Positions 9,566 through 17,501 of a stretch of 64,000 nucleotides of DNA are shown here, piece after piece. A program made the position numbers and the translations under genes. Position 1 is the first letter of the stretch; every line of letters starts with the position of its first letter. The notes beneath the pieces were generated by a model. It was not told the DNA's origin and ran no database searches. It saw only the letters and a list, made by a program, of their open reading frames with translations. The stretch is from an uncultured Eubacterium sp. GTDB taxonomy: Bacteria; Bacillota; Clostridia; Lachnospirales; Lachnospiraceae. The stretch is from assembly GCA_947088865.1 (NCBI GenBank), contig CAMUHY010000007.1, positions 62,001-126,000 on the forward strand. Reading direction: 5' to 3'.

Positions 9566-9722
9566 CTGAGCATTTTCTTTCGGTAATTATTTAATAAAAC
9601 AATTTGCCTACTCCGGTTTGAGGTTACTGCACAACCCCTACTGAAAGCTACGCATAGCAAGGCTTTCCGGTACGCTACTATGTTTCAACACTTAAACAGA
9701 CACTCGCCGTTGCCTGTCTTAT
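9534..9722 (-). ncRNA. Predicted ~190-nt structured RNA upstream of the PBECR4-like gene
   Basis: A perfect sigma-A promoter (9729-9757) would start RNA near 9722, and a strong intrinsic terminator (stem 9540-9565, then seven T) would end it near 9534, before the PBECR4 RBS. The sequence between has no convincing ORF but many possible helices: AGACA/TGTCT near 9700-9716, GTTT/AAAC closing a loop near 9681-9696, GAAAGC/GCTTTC near 9644-9666, GGTT/AACC near 9620-9635, and two CCGG copies that could pair. It is richer in G and C than the A/T-rich flanks, as expected for a folded RNA in a low-GC genome. It does not look like 6S, tmRNA, RNase P or SRP RNA. The placement recalls the RNA antitoxin ahead of the toxin gene in type III toxin-antitoxin loci. 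Function unknown. Confidence 0.7.
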
Positions 9723-9728
9723 ATCATT

Positions 9729-9757
9729 ATTATACGCATGGTGCAAAAATATGTCAA
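9729..9757 (-). promoter_or_regulatory. Perfect consensus sigma-A promoter for the structured RNA
   Basis: Read on the minus strand, -35 TTGACA lies at 9752-9757 and -10 TATAAT at 9729-9734, separated by exactly 17 bp. Both hexamers match the consensus, an unusual strength for a site inside an operon. It sits between the end of hsdS and the PBECR4 gene, so the RNA, and any read-through into PBECR4 and hsdR, can be made independently of the hsdM promoter. Confidence 0.88.
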
Positions 9758-9796
9758 TAAATTTTTGAAAACCTAATAATTCCTCCCTGTTTTTTA

Positions 9797-11224
9797 TCAA
9801 TATAATTGGGGTCTGTATTTAGTATTATCAATATTCGTTATATCTTTATCTATATCTTCTGTTTCCTTAATTTCTTCCTCAATATATTCATAATCAGGTA
9901 TTTTAATATCGCGAATATCAATTTTGCCTGTGACAACATCGGATATAAGGCTTATTTTAAAATCTTGAAGTTGATGTATTTTTTTCTCTGTATTTAAAAT
10001 TAATTCATCTATATTTATACACACCTTATCGAGATAAGAAACAATCTCTTTTTGTTCATTAACAGGAGGTATTAAAATAAAAGCATCTTTTAAAATCTTT
10101 TGTGTAATACTATAAACTTTTACTGCATTAACTTTTTTTCGTATTTGGTAACGCCAAGTATTGGATTTAAACAAATAGGCAAAATATTTATTGTCTGCTG
10201 TTTGATTTGGATGCATAATTATAGAGTGATAACCAGCAAAAATAGTATTATCACAATCAATGTAAACACAATTACCACAACCTGTTAAATCTTCTGACGT
10301 ATCTGCAAATATAAAATCACCTTTTTCAACAAGACAACTTGAATCTGATATTAAATAAGATTTATTTACAAATTTTATAAGTTCATCATTTACTCCTACT
10401 CCAGAATTTTTCTTTGAATGAACTTGTCCATAACTAATTACAGCTATTCCTGTTTCTTCAAGATTATCTTTTGTAATTGATAAACCTTTTCTAAAAGTAA
10501 ATGATTCACGTACTCTCTGTCTTTTCCAATGAATAGGAAAATCAATATTCCAATAAATATCTTTTTTATATGAATAGTTTGTATTTGGCAATCCTTTTAT
10601 GACAACTTCATCAATTAATTTCTGTTTCATTTCATCAAGAATGATAATTTTATTTTTATAATGACTTATTAATTTATTAATACTTGAGACTTTCCAATCT
10701 AAAAAACGTACAATTTGGTCTTGTTCAGAACGAGGTGGGACTGGAACAGTAATGCTACGAAATTGTGGTGAATATGTTCTCCATCTCATAGACATAATTC
10801 CCTTTCCAACCTTATAACATTGTTGTGAAAATAGAGGAGTTCTAAACAAATAATGATAATATTTTGAGTTTACATCAATCTTAGGCTTATAAACATCATA
10901 TGCTGGACTTGTTACACCATTATAATCTGAACGCCCTACTGCTCCCATCCAACAAAGTAAAATATTAACAATAATATCACCTTGTTTCACTATTTTATAG
11001 CCATCTGCATTTCTTGCTTTATTACCTGTTGTATGCTCAATATCCAAATATTGACGTACTCCAACATTTGTATATAAAGATATCAAATTCACTTCACTTA
11101 AAGGTAGATAATTCCTTTTATCACGCAAATTAAATAATGCCTTTATTCTCTGTATTTCCCAATGATTTGGAAGTATGCCAAACCATTCCATAGTTATATC
11201 ATTACAATTTTTATATCGCATCAT
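9797..11224 (-). CDS. hsdS: Type I restriction enzyme specificity subunit HsdS
   Basis: A 475-residue protein with the two-fold HsdS structure. Each half has a target-recognition domain (first near residues 10-160, beginning WFGILPNHWEIQRIKALF; second near 225-390, beginning NIDFPIHWKRQRVRESFTF) followed by a conserved helix (PPRSEQDQIVRFLDWKVSSINKLI and PPVNEQKEIVSYLDKVCINIDELI). The two domains read the two halves of a split DNA target for both the methylase and the nuclease complex. The start overlaps the hsdM stop (TAATG), so the two are translationally coupled. The target sequence cannot be predicted by eye. It appears intact, with no inversion repeats or second hsdS copy in the window. 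A 15-residue acidic tail ends the protein. Confidence 0.94.
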   Translation of the reverse strand: MMRYKNCNDITMEWFGILPNHWEIQRIKALFNLRDKRNYLPLSEVNLISLYTNVGVRQYLDIEHTTGNKARNADGYKIVKQGDIIVNILLCWMGAVGRSDYNGVTSPAYDVYKPKIDVNSKYYHYLFRTPLFSQQCYKVGKGIMSMRWRTYSPQFRSITVPVPPRSEQDQIVRFLDWKVSSINKLISHYKNKIIILDEMKQKLIDEVVIKGLPNTNYSYKKDIYWNIDFPIHWKRQRVRESFTFRKGLSITKDNLEETGIAVISYGQVHSKKNSGVGVNDELIKFVNKSYLISDSSCLVEKGDFIFADTSEDLTGCGNCVYIDCDNTIFAGYHSIIMHPNQTADNKYFAYLFKSNTWRYQIRKKVNAVKVYSITQKILKDAFILIPPVNEQKEIVSYLDKVCINIDELILNTEKKIHQLQDFKISLISDVVTGKIDIRDIKIPDYEYIEEEIKETEDIDKDITNIDNTKYRPQLY

Positions 11225-13410
11225 TAAAATAATTCTCCCATAATCTCCCTCATCATGCCACTAGCCTCTTTTTCAAGTGCTTTAAGACTTTCCAAAATAT
11301 CCTGCATAGGGCGCAGTTCTACGGGTTTATAAAAATACTTTGTAAAACTGATTTCATAACCTATTTGTGTTTTTTCTTCGTCCACATACGCATCGGGAGC
11401 ATATGTCAATACCTCGTTCTTTATAAATGCATCAATTCCTCCCTCATAAGTAAATGGTATATTCTCCGTGTCACGCAATTCTGTATCTGCCTGTACTGCA
11501 CCTTTAATATAAACAATTTCTGCTTGGGGGTCTTTTGATATTAATGGATACATAAAATCTTCATATTTTTTAAATTTTATCTCACAATCTTTTATATATT
11601 TATTCTTGTAAAACTCCTCCAAAAATTTATTATAATCCATATATGGTTTATCACTTATCATATCAATAAGCGTACATAAATAGGCGTAAGCAACTTTCTC
11701 AAGCTGAATCTGTCCAATACTTTTAGGCAATTTTATTGTTCTTATATTAGAATTTTTTGATGTGAAATCTAAAATATCCATAGGAGCAATTTTAGGTAAT
11801 TCGTCTTTTTTGCTAAAGTCAAGATTATATAAATATTTAAACATTGATAAAGTCTTTTTTATTGTTTCCAGATTAACTGTTACCTTCTGGCGAAGCGGTC
11901 TTTCAACGGTCACATTCCAATAACCAAATTCTTCATTGTTAAATATCCTGCTTACTTCGCTTTCCTCCATTTCAAGGAAAATACGCAATATTTCCTTACG
12001 TATCTCTGAAGTAAACTCGCAATTTTTCTTACCCATATTTTTACGTAAAGGCGATTTCATCGCAGTAGCATCAATAAGTTGAATTTTACCTTTGCGTCGT
12101 TCTTCTTTTTTATTTGAAACAATCCATATAAATGTTCCAATACCTGTATTGTAAAACATATTATCAGGCACAGAAATAATAGCTTCAACAAGGTCATTTT
12201 CAATCAAATATCTTCTTGCATTGCTTTCGCCACTGCCAGCATCTCCTGTAAATATAGATGAACCATTATGTACCTCTGCAATACGACTGCCAAGTTCTGT
12301 GTCCGTTTTCATTTTCGCTACATTATTTAAAAGAAATAAAAGCTGTCCGTCACTTGTTCGTGGTATCATAGCAAGCTGTGTGGTATCCTCAAGATACACA
12401 TTAAAACGACTGTCAAGAATCTCTTTTTTGCCACCCATCTTTTCAGCATCGGTCTTCCAGCTTTTTCCATAAGGAGGATTAGATAACATAAAATCAAACT
12501 GCTTTGTAGCATTGCCATCCGCAGAAAGTGTAGAACCATAAAAGATATGCTCCGCCTGTTCTCCATCACCTTTTAAAAGCATATCTGCTTTACAGATAGC
12601 ATAAGTTTCAGGCTGAATTTCCTGTCCAAACAAGTGAATAGAAACTTCTTTTCCTCTTTTTTTTGCAAGAGACATCAATCTATCTTGTGCAACTGTAAGC
12701 ATACCACCTGTACCACAGGCACCATCATAACAAGAATATGTAGCATCTTTAATCTGATTAGCAACAGGAATAAATACAAGGTCTGCCATTAATTCAACAA
12801 CATCACGAGGTGTCCAATGTTCTCCTGCTTCTTCATTGTTTTCTTCATTAAATTTGCGGATAAGTTCTTCAAAAACTGTACCCATTGCATGATTATCAAG
12901 TGCAGGAATCTTAATTTCTTTCATAGAATCATCTTTATAAATTGGCTTTGGACTGAGATTAATTGTTGGAGAAATAAATTTTTCTATCACAGCGCCAAGT
13001 ATATCTGCATCAATCATTGTATCAATTTGATTACGAAATTTGAATTTTTCTAATATTTCCTGAACATTTGGAGAAAAACCATCAAGATATGCTTCAAAAT
13101 CTGCTTTTAAAGTTTGCTTTTTTGCACGGCTTGTCAAATCTTTTAAAAGAAATGGAGAATCATTGCAAAAAGCTTGTCCTGCCTCATTACAAAGAGCTGG
13201 CCATTGATTGATTATCCCAGCTTTATCAAGCATATCTTTCATTTTCATTACTTGCTCTTTGGTATCTTCAAGCATAGAATCCAAACGACGAATAACGGTC
13301 ATTGGCAAAATTACATCTCGATATTTTCCGCGTACATAAACATCACGCAAGCAATCATCAGCAATTCCCCATATAAAACTTACAATCGCATTATGTATTT
13401 GATTATCCAT
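11224..13410 (-). CDS. hsdM: Type I restriction-modification DNA methyltransferase HsdM
   Basis: A 728-residue N6-adenine methyltransferase. The N-terminal helical domain (FIWGIADDCLRDVYVRGKYRDVILP) contacts HsdS. The catalytic core has the SAM motif YDGACGTGGML near residue 230 and the methylation motif NPPYGKSW near residue 312. HWTPRDVVELM between them is typical of HsdM. The C-terminal 200 residues are longer than in compact HsdM proteins and end with a helical tail for HsdS contact. With HsdS it methylates host sites; with HsdR added it restricts. It is the first gene of the R-M operon, and a promoter (TTGCTT, 17 bp, TATGAT) lies about 145 bp upstream. All key residues appear present. 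Confidence 0.95.
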   Translation of the reverse strand: MDNQIHNAIVSFIWGIADDCLRDVYVRGKYRDVILPMTVIRRLDSMLEDTKEQVMKMKDMLDKAGIINQWPALCNEAGQAFCNDSPFLLKDLTSRAKKQTLKADFEAYLDGFSPNVQEILEKFKFRNQIDTMIDADILGAVIEKFISPTINLSPKPIYKDDSMKEIKIPALDNHAMGTVFEELIRKFNEENNEEAGEHWTPRDVVELMADLVFIPVANQIKDATYSCYDGACGTGGMLTVAQDRLMSLAKKRGKEVSIHLFGQEIQPETYAICKADMLLKGDGEQAEHIFYGSTLSADGNATKQFDFMLSNPPYGKSWKTDAEKMGGKKEILDSRFNVYLEDTTQLAMIPRTSDGQLLFLLNNVAKMKTDTELGSRIAEVHNGSSIFTGDAGSGESNARRYLIENDLVEAIISVPDNMFYNTGIGTFIWIVSNKKEERRKGKIQLIDATAMKSPLRKNMGKKNCEFTSEIRKEILRIFLEMEESEVSRIFNNEEFGYWNVTVERPLRQKVTVNLETIKKTLSMFKYLYNLDFSKKDELPKIAPMDILDFTSKNSNIRTIKLPKSIGQIQLEKVAYAYLCTLIDMISDKPYMDYNKFLEEFYKNKYIKDCEIKFKKYEDFMYPLISKDPQAEIVYIKGAVQADTELRDTENIPFTYEGGIDAFIKNEVLTYAPDAYVDEEKTQIGYEISFTKYFYKPVELRPMQDILESLKALEKEASGMMREIMGELF

Positions 13411-13721
13411 AGTCTATTAACCATACCTTTCTGTATTTTGCAACAATATATCTGTATTTTTATTTATAAGATATCAACAATTCTATAAAATTAAAAAAGT
13501 TATATCAAAAAGTTTATATTACACATTTTAATGCTTTAATTTTTCTATGTATTTTATCATAATGCAAAATTGTATAAAAAGCAATTTATAACGAAATCAA
13601 AAAATATGTGCAAGAAAAAATTTTCTTAAATCTTCCTCAAAGGTATGGAAGTATTGTGAAATCAATAAAATAGATGGATATCTTTCTACTCTTTCCATTC
13701 CCAATATTGTATATATTTATC
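13411..13721 (-). promoter_or_regulatory. Upstream region of the hsd operon with promoter at 13556-13584
   Basis: This 311-bp gap is about four-fifths A/T. On the minus strand it holds -35 TTGCTT (13579-13584) and -10 TATGAT (13556-13561), 17 bp apart, the likely promoter for hsdM. That gives a 5' leader of roughly 140 nt, with no helix I consider convincing. Nothing else is seen. Confidence 0.6.
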
Positions 13722-14525
13722 TTAAAGTTTCAAATATCCTTTTGCACTTCCTACCTTTTTCCCCTCAAGTAAATATTTTTTCATTCTTCTTTGAAGCGAT
13801 GTGTCTTCTGGCAAATCGTCTGAAGCTTCTGTATATCCTGGAAAAACCCATTGAAATATTGATTGCTTTTCATAGTCTATGCTTTCTACCACAAAAAACT
13901 TCTGAAAATTTAAAATCCTAGAATCTTTATCTAATAATTCTTTTAATGCAGGTGATAAAAGCCATGAATTACAATACATTTGTACATTTACCCATTCAGG
14001 AAAAAACATCTTTCTAAATTCAAAAAATTCATTTAGTGATTTTCGTATATTTTTTTCTTCCAAATTGGCATCTGATGGAATATGTATAGAAATTGTTTTT
14101 TCTTCCAATTCAACAAATTCATATTCCAAACAGCCTACACGAAATTCTTGCAATGAAAGTTGTCTTGGAAACCACCAGCCCCAAACAAATTTATACTCAC
14201 CATGTACTCGATTATAATCCCTAATAAAACGTGTGCAAAATTTCATCGTCTCAACATAAATATCTATTGGAATATTTTTCTTTTCATATTCTTTATATGA
14301 TTCACAAGCTAAATTCAATAACTCCCACAATATTTTGATTCCATTAGGGTCATCACCAATTAATTCTTGGAGTGTTTCAATTCCTTCTTTCCATAAATCT
14401 CGTGTTAAAAGACGCTTTTTCAATTCAATATCTATACTTATTTTTCTATCTTTTTCATATTGATTCAACTCTGTAATTACAACCTCTGGAAGCTCTAACA
14501 AACGATATAATTTTTCTAATTCCAT
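13722..14525 (-). CDS. Acyltransferase-like protein (GNAT_N/GNAT_C type)
   Basis: About 267 residues from the ATG at 14525, which I prefer to the one at 14537 because GAAATGAGGATTAAT, including that upstream ATG, serves as the ribosome site. The protein shows FVWGWWFPRQLSLQEFRVGCLEYEF, then ISIHIPSDANL, and later WVNVQMYCNSWLLSPALKELL. These three blocks are the hallmarks of a family annotated as acyltransferases with GNAT-like N- and C-terminal domains (sometimes DUF5596), common in Lachnospiraceae; substrates are unknown. The family call rests on remembered motifs. It stands alone between the R-M operon promoter and a small unknown gene. It has no membrane segment. Confidence 0.65.
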   Translation of the reverse strand: MELEKLYRLLELPEVVITELNQYEKDRKISIDIELKKRLLTRDLWKEGIETLQELIGDDPNGIKILWELLNLACESYKEYEKKNIPIDIYVETMKFCTRFIRDYNRVHGEYKFVWGWWFPRQLSLQEFRVGCLEYEFVELEEKTISIHIPSDANLEEKNIRKSLNEFFEFRKMFFPEWVNVQMYCNSWLLSPALKELLDKDSRILNFQKFFVVESIDYEKQSIFQWVFPGYTEASDDLPEDTSLQRRMKKYLLEGKKVGSAKGYLKL

Positions 14526-14589
14526 ATTAATCCTCATTTCTGCATTTCTTTTTACTCCAATTATTTTTTGTTTTTTAGCAATTATTCCT

Positions 14590-14925
14590 TTATGTTAAAT
14601 ATATTTTAACCTCATTGCATTTAAAAGTGATAATGGATATTTCATCATCTAATAATACAATTTTTATAATTCCATCAATATAAGACATATCTAAAATTGT
14701 ATCATAATCAATATCCTTCTCTGTTTTTAAAGAATCCCATATATAATCCTCAACTGCATTAAACACTAATAAAATCTCTTTTTGTTCACTATCTCCCTCT
14801 TTGTAACCTTTTTGCTGCCACATACACAAATCAAGCTTTAATTTTACAATATTATTTTCATATAATAACTCAATAACATTACTGTCATGGAAATTAATAT
14901 TCTCAACCATATCCTTTACTTTCAT
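14590..14925 (-). CDS. Small hypothetical protein, immunity-protein-like
   Basis: A 111-residue acidic protein opening MKVKDMVENINFHDSNVIELLYENNIVKLKLDL. The pattern FHDS followed by a beta strand and an alternating hydrophobic strand resembles small proteins often found as immunity partners or next to polymorphic toxins, but I cannot name the family. A good RBS (GAAAGGGTGTGATAATGTTTA) precedes the ATG. It lies 64 bp upstream of the acyltransferase gene on the same strand and next to an IS relic, so it may be part of an eroded accessory cassette. No toxin gene is seen beside it. Confidence 0.55.
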   Translation of the reverse strand: MKVKDMVENINFHDSNVIELLYENNIVKLKLDLCMWQQKGYKEGDSEQKEILLVFNAVEDYIWDSLKTEKDIDYDTILDMSYIDGIIKIVLLDDEISIITFKCNEVKIYLT

Positions 14926-14954
14926 TAAACATTATCACACCCTTTCTTTGTTTC

Positions 14955-14976
14955 AGTGGGAGTATAAGCTCCCACT
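14955..14976. repeat. Perfect 8-bp-stem hairpin, possible IS605-family end structure
   Basis: AGTGGGAG, TATAAG, CTCCCACT forms a perfect hairpin about 55 bp beyond the 3' end of the TnpA/TnpB relic. IS200/IS605 elements carry short hairpins near their ends that TnpA recognises, so this may mark the right end of the dead element. It is followed by no long T run on the minus strand, which argues against a plain terminator. Confidence 0.45.
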
Positions 14977-15029
14977 CATTTATTACTCTCTTTTTGGAAA
15001 AAGTTTCCTTAACAATACAACAAACACTG

Positions 15030-15278
15030 TCACTCATAAGCATGTTTTACTCTACAAACTGGGCATACCCATTCCCTTATGGAGAGATTTTTCGTTTCTT
15101 TATTGACATATCCACATCCATTACAGAACTGTGAACTTGAGTAAAATTTATCGATTTTTACAATTCTCTTTCCATACCATTTCACTTTGTATGTTTCTAT
15201 ATCATCTGAAATAATTTTGTATCTGTATTTTACACACCAGACAATACGATACTGGATTGAATATATATCCGCGTCCAT
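15030..15278 (-). pseudogene. IS200/IS605 relic: TnpA N-terminus joined to TnpB C-terminus
   Basis: The 82-residue frame is a chimera. Residues 5-22 (IYSIQYRIVWCVKYRYKI) match the start of IS200-type Y1 transposase TnpA. From about residue 30 (TYKVKWYGKRIVKIDKFYSS) it follows the C-terminal end of TnpB, including the zinc finger CNGC...CPVC around residues 51-73. The TnpA catalytic His-x-His and Tyr and nearly all of the TnpB RuvC domain are gone, so a large internal deletion has fused the two genes in frame. The end KHAYE replaces the usual KHDRD. It cannot transpose or cut DNA. It marks past insertion of an IS605-family element in this accessory region. Confidence 0.8.
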
Positions 15279-15894
15279 GTGTCACTTTCATATGCTATCA
15301 CCTCAATACAATGATAACATATTAACATATGTTTGTTGAAAAGTATCGTATTTTTAAATGATTTTATCAGGAAATTATTTAACATACATTAGCAATTCAT
15401 CCCAAAACTAAATGCTCATGTACAGTAAAGAAGCAAGCAACCAAAAACAAGAGATAGACCGCCAGCACCATACTATTGTGAACCAAAGATAAACGCCATA
15501 GAGGTGGCTGCGGAACTCCCGCTTATTTTTTATTTTTCAATATGTTGGCACCATAAGCTGTTAATTTTAAAAAGAAATGTGTCGAAAATAAATATGGTAA
15601 TGAAACGAGGGGTTACCCAAATTTATTGAGAACGCAGTATAAAAAATATTGGAAATTGAATAGCAAGCTATGGATAGCGTTTTTTTCTAAGGATGGAATT
15701 ATCAGAGTTGATTAGAAAATTACGCTATTTTTATGCAGGGAGGAGGTGAAGACTATATGGAATTTGATAGAGGAACGTAGATAAAATGTTTCTACAAGAA
15801 TAAACTGCTCGGACTTATTACAAGGGAGCAGGGGCGGCTCTGAATGACAGAAGGGTTGCTGATAAAATATTGATGACAATGGAGGATTTGAAAA
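15279..15894 (+). other. 616-bp region with repeat copy A and two mini-ORFs ahead of the cassette gene
   Basis: No normal-length gene is seen. It holds the left end of the IS relic (15279-15310), direct repeat copy A (15411-15479), and on the plus strand two very short ORFs with good ribosome sites: MELSELIRKLRYFYAGRR (15693-15749) and MEFDRGT (15757-15780, after GGGAGGAGGTGAAGACTAT). A further open stretch (ending NDRRVADKILMTMEDLKNEY, 15839-15900) overlaps the start of the next gene in another frame and reads like the tail of a real protein. These may be leader peptides or the broken remains of a mobile-element gene. Confidence 0.5.
15411..15479 (+). repeat. 69-bp direct repeat, copy A
   Basis: Begins AATGCTCATGTACAGTAAAG and ends CACCATACTATTGT. 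It matches copy B at 16835-16903 in 63 of 69 positions, same orientation, no gaps. The two copies bracket the 15895-16659 gene. Confidence 0.92.
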
Positions 15895-16659
15895 ATGAGT
15901 ATAAACGGAATCGGAACAGGTTATCCTGCATGGCGTGAAATTGAAAAGACACAAAAGAATGGTGTAGGAACCGATTTTATAAGCAAGATAACAGATGCTG
16001 TGGGAAACGTAGTATCCGATGGAGACAATTCAAGAGTGTCAGGGCATACTTCGGTGTTAGATACATACCATGCATCAGCGGCTTTGGTGGCGTACAATAT
16101 AAGAACTGTCTATGAACCATATGAATTCGGGAACCACGAAATATTGCCGGACAATGAGACAACGCATCCACTTACAGAAGAAGTGACCAAATGCAGTAAT
16201 CCCACCGATGACTTGGAGAAAAAGCATTGGTATATGATTTCTTACGATAAAGACGGAATCCGATGCAACGAAGCTTACAAGGAAGATGGTGAGTGGGTGA
16301 ATCGGCACTGTTGGAGTATTTCCTTCACGAAGCCGGGACAATATGAAAAAGTTGGAGCCTTTCTGCAACGGTTTCCACTGGATGCGAATCTGCGTTTTGC
16401 GGCAGATGAGGATTTTTGGCAGGATTTCCTTGCGGGGAAGATTGACGAAGATGGGTTTGTCGAATCCTTTGAAACTTCCACGAATGACGAAGCAGATGAG
16501 GAAGAATCACGGATTATCACAAAACCGGACGGTTCCATCGTGTTACAGATTAAGACAAACTTCTGCGGGATGGAGATAGAGGTTGCAAAAGCGCAAAAGT
16601 CCGCCTTGCATGTGACGGTTGAAGAGAGTCAAGTTGTGAACAATAATATTACGGAATAG
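15895..16659 (+). CDS. Lachnospiraceae cassette protein opening MSINGIGTGYPAW (DUF6033-like?)
   Basis: A 254-residue soluble acidic protein. The opening MSINGIGTGYPAWREIEKT resembles a family of small proteins present in many copies in Lachnospiraceae genomes (I recall DUF6033, low certainty). The middle has KHWYMISYDKDGIRCNEAYKEDGEW and a WSISFTKPGQYEKVGAFLQRF block; the end carries IITKPDGSIVLQIKTNFCGMEIEV. Function unknown. It has a clear GGAGGATTTGAAAA ribosome site and a strong terminator 55 bp after the stop. Its base composition is visibly less A/T-rich than flanking genes. The gene sits between two 69-bp direct repeats, suggesting a transferred or duplicated cassette. Confidence 0.75.
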   Translation: MSINGIGTGYPAWREIEKTQKNGVGTDFISKITDAVGNVVSDGDNSRVSGHTSVLDTYHASAALVAYNIRTVYEPYEFGNHEILPDNETTHPLTEEVTKCSNPTDDLEKKHWYMISYDKDGIRCNEAYKEDGEWVNRHCWSISFTKPGQYEKVGAFLQRFPLDANLRFAADEDFWQDFLAGKIDEDGFVESFETSTNDEADEEESRIITKPDGSIVLQIKTNFCGMEIEVAKAQKSALHVTVEESQVVNNNITE

Positions 16660-16713
16660 ATTGTAGTCACATCGACACGAAATAACTGCTGCACTAACAA
16701 AGCCAAACACCAA

Positions 16714-16747
16714 GACAGGAAATCTTAAAACGATTTCCTGTCTTTTT
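16714..16747 (+). terminator. Intrinsic terminator of the cassette gene
   Basis: GACAGGAAATC, a seven-base loop and GATTTCCTGTC make a perfect 11-bp stem followed by five T. The left arm GACAGGAAATCG recurs at about 17533, downstream of the truncated protease, hinting at another copy of a similar element end. Confidence 0.88.
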
Positions 16748-16834
16748 GCATCCGTTTTGTTCGATTTCGGATCCGATGCGGAGGAAAATCACATTTGGTT
16801 AGTATTTGGCAGCACAAACATGATTTTATGTATG

Positions 16835-16903
16835 AATGCTCATATACAATAAAGAAGCACGCAACCGAAAATAAGAGATAGACCGCCAGCACCACACTAT
16901 TGT
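16835..16903 (+). repeat. 69-bp direct repeat, copy B
   Basis: Begins AATGCTCATATACAATAAAG and ends CACCACACTATTGT; 63/69 identical to copy A at 15411-15479. It abuts the 5'-truncated CPBP protease frame directly. The interval 16660-16834 otherwise holds only the terminator at 16714-16747. Confidence 0.92.
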
Positions 16904-17501
16904 CTCATTTTTTATATTAAAGAAACATAATATAGTTGCAGGCTTCAAAGAGTGGTTAAAAAATGTATTTGATTTTAAACACAATATATTTTCCTATTTT
17001 ATGGTAATAGCTTTAGCTATATTGTTTATATTGCCACAATGTTGCATCTCAGGATATAAAAATGGCTTTCCATTATATACAATTTTTGTTATGGTTCCAA
17101 TGATGCTTTTTGGTGGAAGTTCAGAAGAAGCAGGATGGAGATATATACTTCAACCAGAATTAGAGAAAAAATATAAATTTGTTATATCAACCCTAATAGT
17201 AAGTGTTGTTTGGTGGTTCTGGCATTTATCTTTATTCTACATACAAGGAGTAAATCAATATGGACAAAGTTTCTTGATATTTGGAATAAATGTTTTAGGT
17301 TTAACATTTGCTTTAGCAAGTATAAGAAAGAATACTAATAGTATATGGCTATGTGTATTATTTCATTGCATTATAAATTCATTATGGGGAATATTTATAT
17401 TTAACAATAATATTTGGGGAAGTGTAGCTATGACCGTAATTTTAATATTTAGTTTTTTCTTGTTATTAAAAGTTAATGACAAGAAGAAAATCTTTAATTA
17501 G
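16904..17501 (+). pseudogene. 5'-truncated CPBP intramembrane protease
   Basis: The reading frame runs in without a start from repeat copy B, through FILKKHNIVAGFKEWLKNVF, to an internal ATG at 17001 and on to 17501. The C-terminal part is a clear CPBP (CAAX protease and bacteriocin-processing) domain: SSEEAGWRYILQPELEKKY gives the EExxxR-like motif, FWHLSLF the first His motif, and LFHCIINSLWG the second. The first membrane helices of a normal protein of about 250-280 residues are missing, and the break coincides with the repeat end. It is therefore most likely an inactive remnant cut by cassette insertion or recombination. The 166-residue product from 17001 could be translated but lacks a good RBS. 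Confidence 0.7.

Noticed and set aside
9534..9722. 6S RNA, tmRNA, RNase P RNA or SRP RNA
   Set aside because: No long bubble-bearing duplex, tag peptide, conserved RNase P core or GGAGG/AGCA SRP loop could be recognised.
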